DNA of 64,000 nucleotides from Myxococcales bacterium (GTDB lineage: Bacteria > Myxococcota_A > UBA9160 > UBA4427): the NCBI GenBank assembly GCA_012960035.1, contig DUBZ01000112.1:73518-137517 (forward strand), given 5' to 3'. The notes beneath the pieces are model-generated. The model was not told the origin of the DNA. It made no database searches and saw nothing but the letters and a program-made list of their open reading frames with translations. Both the position numbers and the translations under genes were made by a program. Below are positions 61,211 through 64,000 of this stretch, piece after piece; position 1 is the stretch's first letter, and each line of letters starts with the position of its first letter.

Positions 61211-62239
61211 CTACAGCTCGACCACGGTCCGTCCAACCGTCTGACGAGACTCGAACACTTCGAGCGCGCTAGGAATGTCAGCAAACGGCACCACGTTTCC
61301 AACGATGGGGTGAATTGCGCCTTCTCCCAGAAGCACCGTGAGTGCCGCGTGAACTTCGTCGCCGACGCTCTTGGGCATCAGGTTCCAACCCGTAGCGCGC
61401 TTGATCGCTTCCGGTTGCGTCGAGTACGCGAGCAATACCCCGAGCACCGCAAAGTTTCCGAACAAGATGGGGCGCGGCGTGAGGCTGCTGTCTTCGGCAC
61501 CAATCCCGCTCGAAAAGCCGACCATCACGTGACGACCGTTGCGTGCGATACAACCCCAAGTCTTTTCGGCCACGTCGCCGCCGACGGTATCGAATACGAC
61601 ATCCACCCCAACGCCGGACGTTGCCTCCATCACCTCGGCCGCAAAGTCTTGGTCGCTGTAGTTGAGCGCAACGTCGGCACCCAGTTTCTCGCAGAAGGCA
61701 ACTTTTGCAGCGCTCCCCGCGGTCGTTACCACGCGCGCTCCGGCGGCCTTTGCGACCTGCACCGCCGCGGAACCGATTCCCCCGGCTGCCGCGTGAATTA
61801 AAACAGTTTCGCCAGACTGGATTCGGGCGCGTTCATGAAGCGCGAGATAGGAAAGGTGAAACGGATAGAAAAACGCGGCGGCATCGATCCCGCTGAGTGC
61901 ATCGGGGACGTCGAACACCATGTCGACACCGGCGATTGCGTGTTCGGCATATCCTCCGACGGCGCCGTCGGGCGTCGCCATCACGCGGTGCCCAAGAAGC
62001 GACTCCGCACCCTTCCCCGCTTCATCAACGGTACCCACCACCTCCATCCCTGCGACATAGGGCAAGGTTGGATTGACGGTCTGATAGCGGCCGTAGCAGC
62101 CGTCGATGTCGTTGAAGTTCAGAACCGTGTGACTCACCGCAATGCGGACCTGCCCGGGGCCCGGCAAAGGAGAATCGATCTCGTCGAGTTCCAGAGCCTG
62201 GGTGGGCGGGCCGTGTTGATGAACTCTCCAAGCTTTCAT
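61211..62239 (-). CDS. NADPH:quinone oxidoreductase-like (MDR superfamily)
   Basis: 342 aa, ATG at 62239 with AAGGAG. GroES-like N-terminal part (NFNDIDGCYGRYQ, AGMEVVGTVDEAG), cofactor domain with VLIHAAAGGIGSAAVQVAK and a final FADIPSALEVFESRQTVGR. No structural or catalytic zinc Cys set, as in quinone oxidoreductase/zeta-crystallin types. Transfers hydride from NAD(P)H to quinone or enone. Its leader contains a 16-codon upstream ORF overlapping the start. Confidence 0.93.
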   Translation of the reverse strand: MKAWRVHQHGPPTQALELDEIDSPLPGPGQVRIAVSHTVLNFNDIDGCYGRYQTVNPTLPYVAGMEVVGTVDEAGKGAESLLGHRVMATPDGAVGGYAEHAIAGVDMVFDVPDALSGIDAAAFFYPFHLSYLALHERARIQSGETVLIHAAAGGIGSAAVQVAKAAGARVVTTAGSAAKVAFCEKLGADVALNYSDQDFAAEVMEATSGVGVDVVFDTVGGDVAEKTWGCIARNGRHVMVGFSSGIGAEDSSLTPRPILFGNFAVLGVLLAYSTQPEAIKRATGWNLMPKSVGDEVHAALTVLLGEGAIHPIVGNVVPFADIPSALEVFESRQTVGRTVVEL

Positions 62240-62286
62240 TCGCGCTCCTTTCGCCGAAGGCTGTTCATGTGCTCAAGGCTGTTCAT
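62236..62286 (-). CDS. Upstream mini-ORF in the quinone oxidoreductase leader
   Basis: Reads MNSLEHMNSLRRKERE and ends TGA overlapping the oxidoreductase ATG as ATGA. The first six codons are duplicated because the leader holds an 18-bp repeat. It may couple or limit translation of the main gene, or be fortuitous. Confidence 0.35.
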   Translation of the reverse strand: MNSLEHMNSLRRKERE

Positions 62287-62305
62287 GTGCTCAAGGCTGT
62301 TCGTG
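62257..62305. repeat. 18-bp tandem repeat in the quinone oxidoreductase leader
   Basis: AAGGCTGTTCATGTGCTC at 62257-62274 and 62275-62292, then a partial copy to 62305. On the minus strand each full copy contains an ATG. The unit length equals that of the repeats at 52820 and 61067. Confidence 0.9.
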
Positions 62306-62429
62306 ATCGTGATCGAGCCTCACCGCGAAGTCAACTCATGTCGCAGCGAACAAGCCGATTCGTAGCGCGTCTTCGAATGCTGCTAGATTTACATTGTGCG
62401 CCCAATGCCACACGCGAGGTGGATCTCAA

Positions 62430-63242
62430 TTGAGTGATGTGATGATTCCGCTTTCGGACGCGGATGCGAATGAAGAAGTCACCATCTACGTGAAGGGGTT
62501 TCTCGCGCGCGGAGAAACCCCCGCACACTTCGACTCTTGGTACACCGGCCACACCCAACTCGTAGAGAGTCATGGATGGGCGCCCTATGCCCTGGGCTAC
62601 CAATGGGATTCGGGCAAGCTCCAGAAGTTGGCGCTGCCCGTCGCGAGTGCGGCGAAGACGATCTACGACATCTATCGGTTCATTCGACACACCCGCTCGT
62701 TTGCGCCGGTTGCCGCGGCAGGTTGGTTCGTCGCAGAACAAGCCGCCGTCATCAGCGCACGCTTTGTCGGTCAGTTCCTCGAAGCACGTAGACAAGCGAG
62801 CGCCCGAGCAGAAGATCTTGCATCGCGTTTATCCGACCTGTCCGCGCAGCATTCGCGGGTGCGCGTCGTTGCGCATTCACTGGGCTGCCTTCAGACCGTC
62901 GAGGCCGCAGCACTTCTCGCACCAGAAGTACGCCCGCACGAGATCCACTTATGCGCGCCTGCGTGTCTCGAAGTGGATGTCGCGGACAAACTCGATGCCG
63001 TGGCGCGCGAAGTATCTTACGTGTACTACACCAAACTCGACCACGTGCTCGACCTGAGCTTTCGCGCGATCTCCCAGGCCCGCGCCATTGGGGCTTCAGG
63101 TCTTGAAGGCGACTACGCGGGGCTCACGCTCGTTGACGTGTCCCATGCATTCGACTTCTGGGTGCATACCGAATATAAGAACCGCTTCGGCGACATTGCG
63201 ATGCTCGCACCTACACCGTCGCGGGCTCGGCTTTCGAACTAA
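62430..63242 (+). CDS. Predicted serine hydrolase (alpha/beta fold, DUF726-like layout)
   Basis: 270 aa from the TTG at 62430, which has AGGTGGA upstream; a TTG at 62394 would add 12 residues. VTIYVKGFLARGE is a first-strand region, WAPYALGYQWDSGK follows, and RVRVVAHSLGCLQTVEAA contains the nucleophile elbow HSLGC. Late DVSHAFDFWVH could supply the His. The middle (residues 65-130) is helical and partly hydrophobic. Function unknown. Convergent with the NUDIX gene, overlapping by 4 bp. Confidence 0.65.
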   Translation: MSDVMIPLSDADANEEVTIYVKGFLARGETPAHFDSWYTGHTQLVESHGWAPYALGYQWDSGKLQKLALPVASAAKTIYDIYRFIRHTRSFAPVAAAGWFVAEQAAVISARFVGQFLEARRQASARAEDLASRLSDLSAQHSRVRVVAHSLGCLQTVEAAALLAPEVRPHEIHLCAPACLEVDVADKLDAVAREVSYVYYTKLDHVLDLSFRAISQARAIGASGLEGDYAGLTLVDVSHAFDFWVHTEYKNRFGDIAMLAPTPSRARLSN

Positions 63243-63898
63243 GCCTCGCCTGCCGCACGCAATGCGTTCTTCGCTTCAAGTTCGCGCAGGCGCACCCGGC
63301 CTCGCCCCGGCGATCCGCCCGTCGCCCATTCAACCGCTTCAAGAAGCAAGTCTGCGGTGAGCCCGAACACACGGCCTTCGGACACTTCGACCGTCTCGTT
63401 GATGCATGGCGTGGTTCCGATATACACGGTTTCTTCGCTCCGGGCTTCAGGGGAGAGCACTTCAGCAACGCCCACAATCATGATGCGTGCGACTTCATCG
63501 GGGTTCGCGACCAACGTCGGCCTGCCTTTGAGCCAAGCAACCACTGGAACGATGTGGTGCTTCGCACTACTCCACGCGTCGTCGAGCTGTCCCAGCACCT
63601 CGACTTCGCCCGGGTCAAGACCAATTTCTTCATGGGCCTCGCGCACTGCCGCGACGTTCCATGTTTCATCCGCTTCGAGCACACCGCCGGGAAAGGAAAC
63701 CATGCCTCCGTGACTGCGCAGTTTTCGCGCCCGCTCGGTCAGAACGACGAATAGGTCGTCACCCTCGCGCCAAAAAGGAATCAAGACGGCGGCACGACGG
63801 TAGAAAACAGGGACAACCTCTGCGGGAAACGCAAAGCGTTCGCGGTTGGGTAGCGAACGTAGCCGCTGCTCCATCGCCTCGGCCGAAGTGTCCGTCAT
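63239..63898 (-). CDS. NUDIX hydrolase, CoA pyrophosphatase-like
   Basis: 219 aa. Nudix box GGVLEADETWNVAAVREAHEE runs on to IGL and fits G-x5-E-x7-RE-x2-EE-x-G. RKLRSHGGMVSFPGG before it matches the CoA-specific UPF0035 signature (LLTKRSxxLRxHxGQVxFPGG type). Hydrolyses CoA or its derivatives to phosphopantetheine and 3',5'-ADP. The ATG at 63898 directly follows the TAG of the gene upstream, so the two are coupled. Confidence 0.9.
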   Translation of the reverse strand: MTDTSAEAMEQRLRSLPNRERFAFPAEVVPVFYRRAAVLIPFWREGDDLFVVLTERARKLRSHGGMVSFPGGVLEADETWNVAAVREAHEEIGLDPGEVEVLGQLDDAWSSAKHHIVPVVAWLKGRPTLVANPDEVARIMIVGVAEVLSPEARSEETVYIGTTPCINETVEVSEGRVFGLTADLLLEAVEWATGGSPGRGRVRLRELEAKNALRAAGEA

Positions 63899-64000
63899 CT
63901 ACTCAAGCTCGACGCCGTAATGATTGATGTAAGGCGCAAGCCGATTGTGAAGATCTTCCCGGGTGAAGCCCCACTCTTCTGGCGTATAACGATGAACGCC
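63899..64000 (-). CDS. C-terminal end of a gene entering from the right edge
   Basis: 33 codons to TAG at 63899: begins GVHRYTPEEWGF, continues TREDLHNRLAPYINHYGVELE. The ending resembles the last helix of bacterial sulfotransferase-3-type proteins (Y...FG...L..RF..Y), but too little is visible to name it. The stop is adjacent to the NUDIX start, so they probably share an operon. Confidence 0.5.
   Translation of the reverse strand, partial: GVHRYTPEEWGFTREDLHNRLAPYINHYGVELE

Overview
The window is 64 kb of dense, GC-rich bacterial chromosome with short intergenic gaps, many 1-4 bp gene overlaps and frequent GTG/TTG starts. Myxococcus-type Cys-rich repeats, two PEP-CTERM proteins, several sulfatase-superfamily lipoproteins, a DUF3604 protein, an LLM-class flavin oxidoreductase and sulfotransferases suggest a free-living Gram-negative of the old deltaproteobacterial radiation (Myxococcota / Desulfobacterota / Binatota-like). 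That placement is an inference from gene content; no rRNA or tRNA gene was seen. There is no phage, no recognisable IS element and no CRISPR array.

Left part (1-18.6 kb): mostly housekeeping and oxidative metabolism. It holds the 5' part of a secreted subtilase with a 153-bp tandem-repeat tail, DUF2332, an MBL-fold hydrolase/SDR pair, a YgiQ radical SAM protein, a TrmA/RlmD-type RNA methyltransferase, hemF with a small membrane protein, a thioesterase, two paralogous beta-barrel-like proteins, a double zinc-ribbon protein, a NicO-like transporter, a sphingosine-phosphate-lyase-like PLP enzyme, hemolysin III, DUF3127, a beta-propeller lipoprotein and a spermidine-synthase-like methyltransferase.

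18.8-30 kb is a surface-chemistry island: four sulfatase-superfamily proteins alternate with three polytopic membrane proteins of YfhO/GT-C type. All four have Thr where sulfatases carry the Cys/Ser that becomes formylglycine, so they may be phosphodiesterases or phosphotransferases. 30-35.7 kb is an AT-richer export island: two PEP-CTERM proteins, a signal-peptide-only mini-ORF with its own terminator, and a 730-aa secreted protein with three HTSCS-type modules and a Lys/Trp-rich insertion, closed by a strong terminator.

35.8-49 kb: a PDZ-like protein, a 938-aa MFS/spermidine-synthase/TPR fusion, a GNAT enzyme, an alpha/beta hydrolase, a sugar-phosphate mutarotase-like protein, signal peptidase I and SppA. 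A leftward row follows: ECF sigma factor, SRPBCC-like protein, sulfotransferase, and a glutaredoxin-fused CysH-like protein that lacks the C-terminal catalytic Cys.

49-64 kb: DUF3604, LLM oxidoreductase and acyl-CoA carboxylase beta subunit in a row, then a Tat-type amidohydrolase lipoprotein and a TetR operon encoding an intact di-iron ferritin-like protein plus a partner without the iron ligands. Next comes the most striking gene, a thioredoxin-fold protein interrupted by an in-frame TGA in the active-site motif (W-TGA-G-C-R) with a SECIS-like hairpin at the right distance, that is, a candidate selenoprotein. A 2-hydroxyacid dehydrogenase, a quinone oxidoreductase, a serine hydrolase and a CoA-type NUDIX hydrolase complete the window.

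Across the window, the ends of three unrelated genes carry 17-18 bp tandem repeats anchored on the TAG stop codon.
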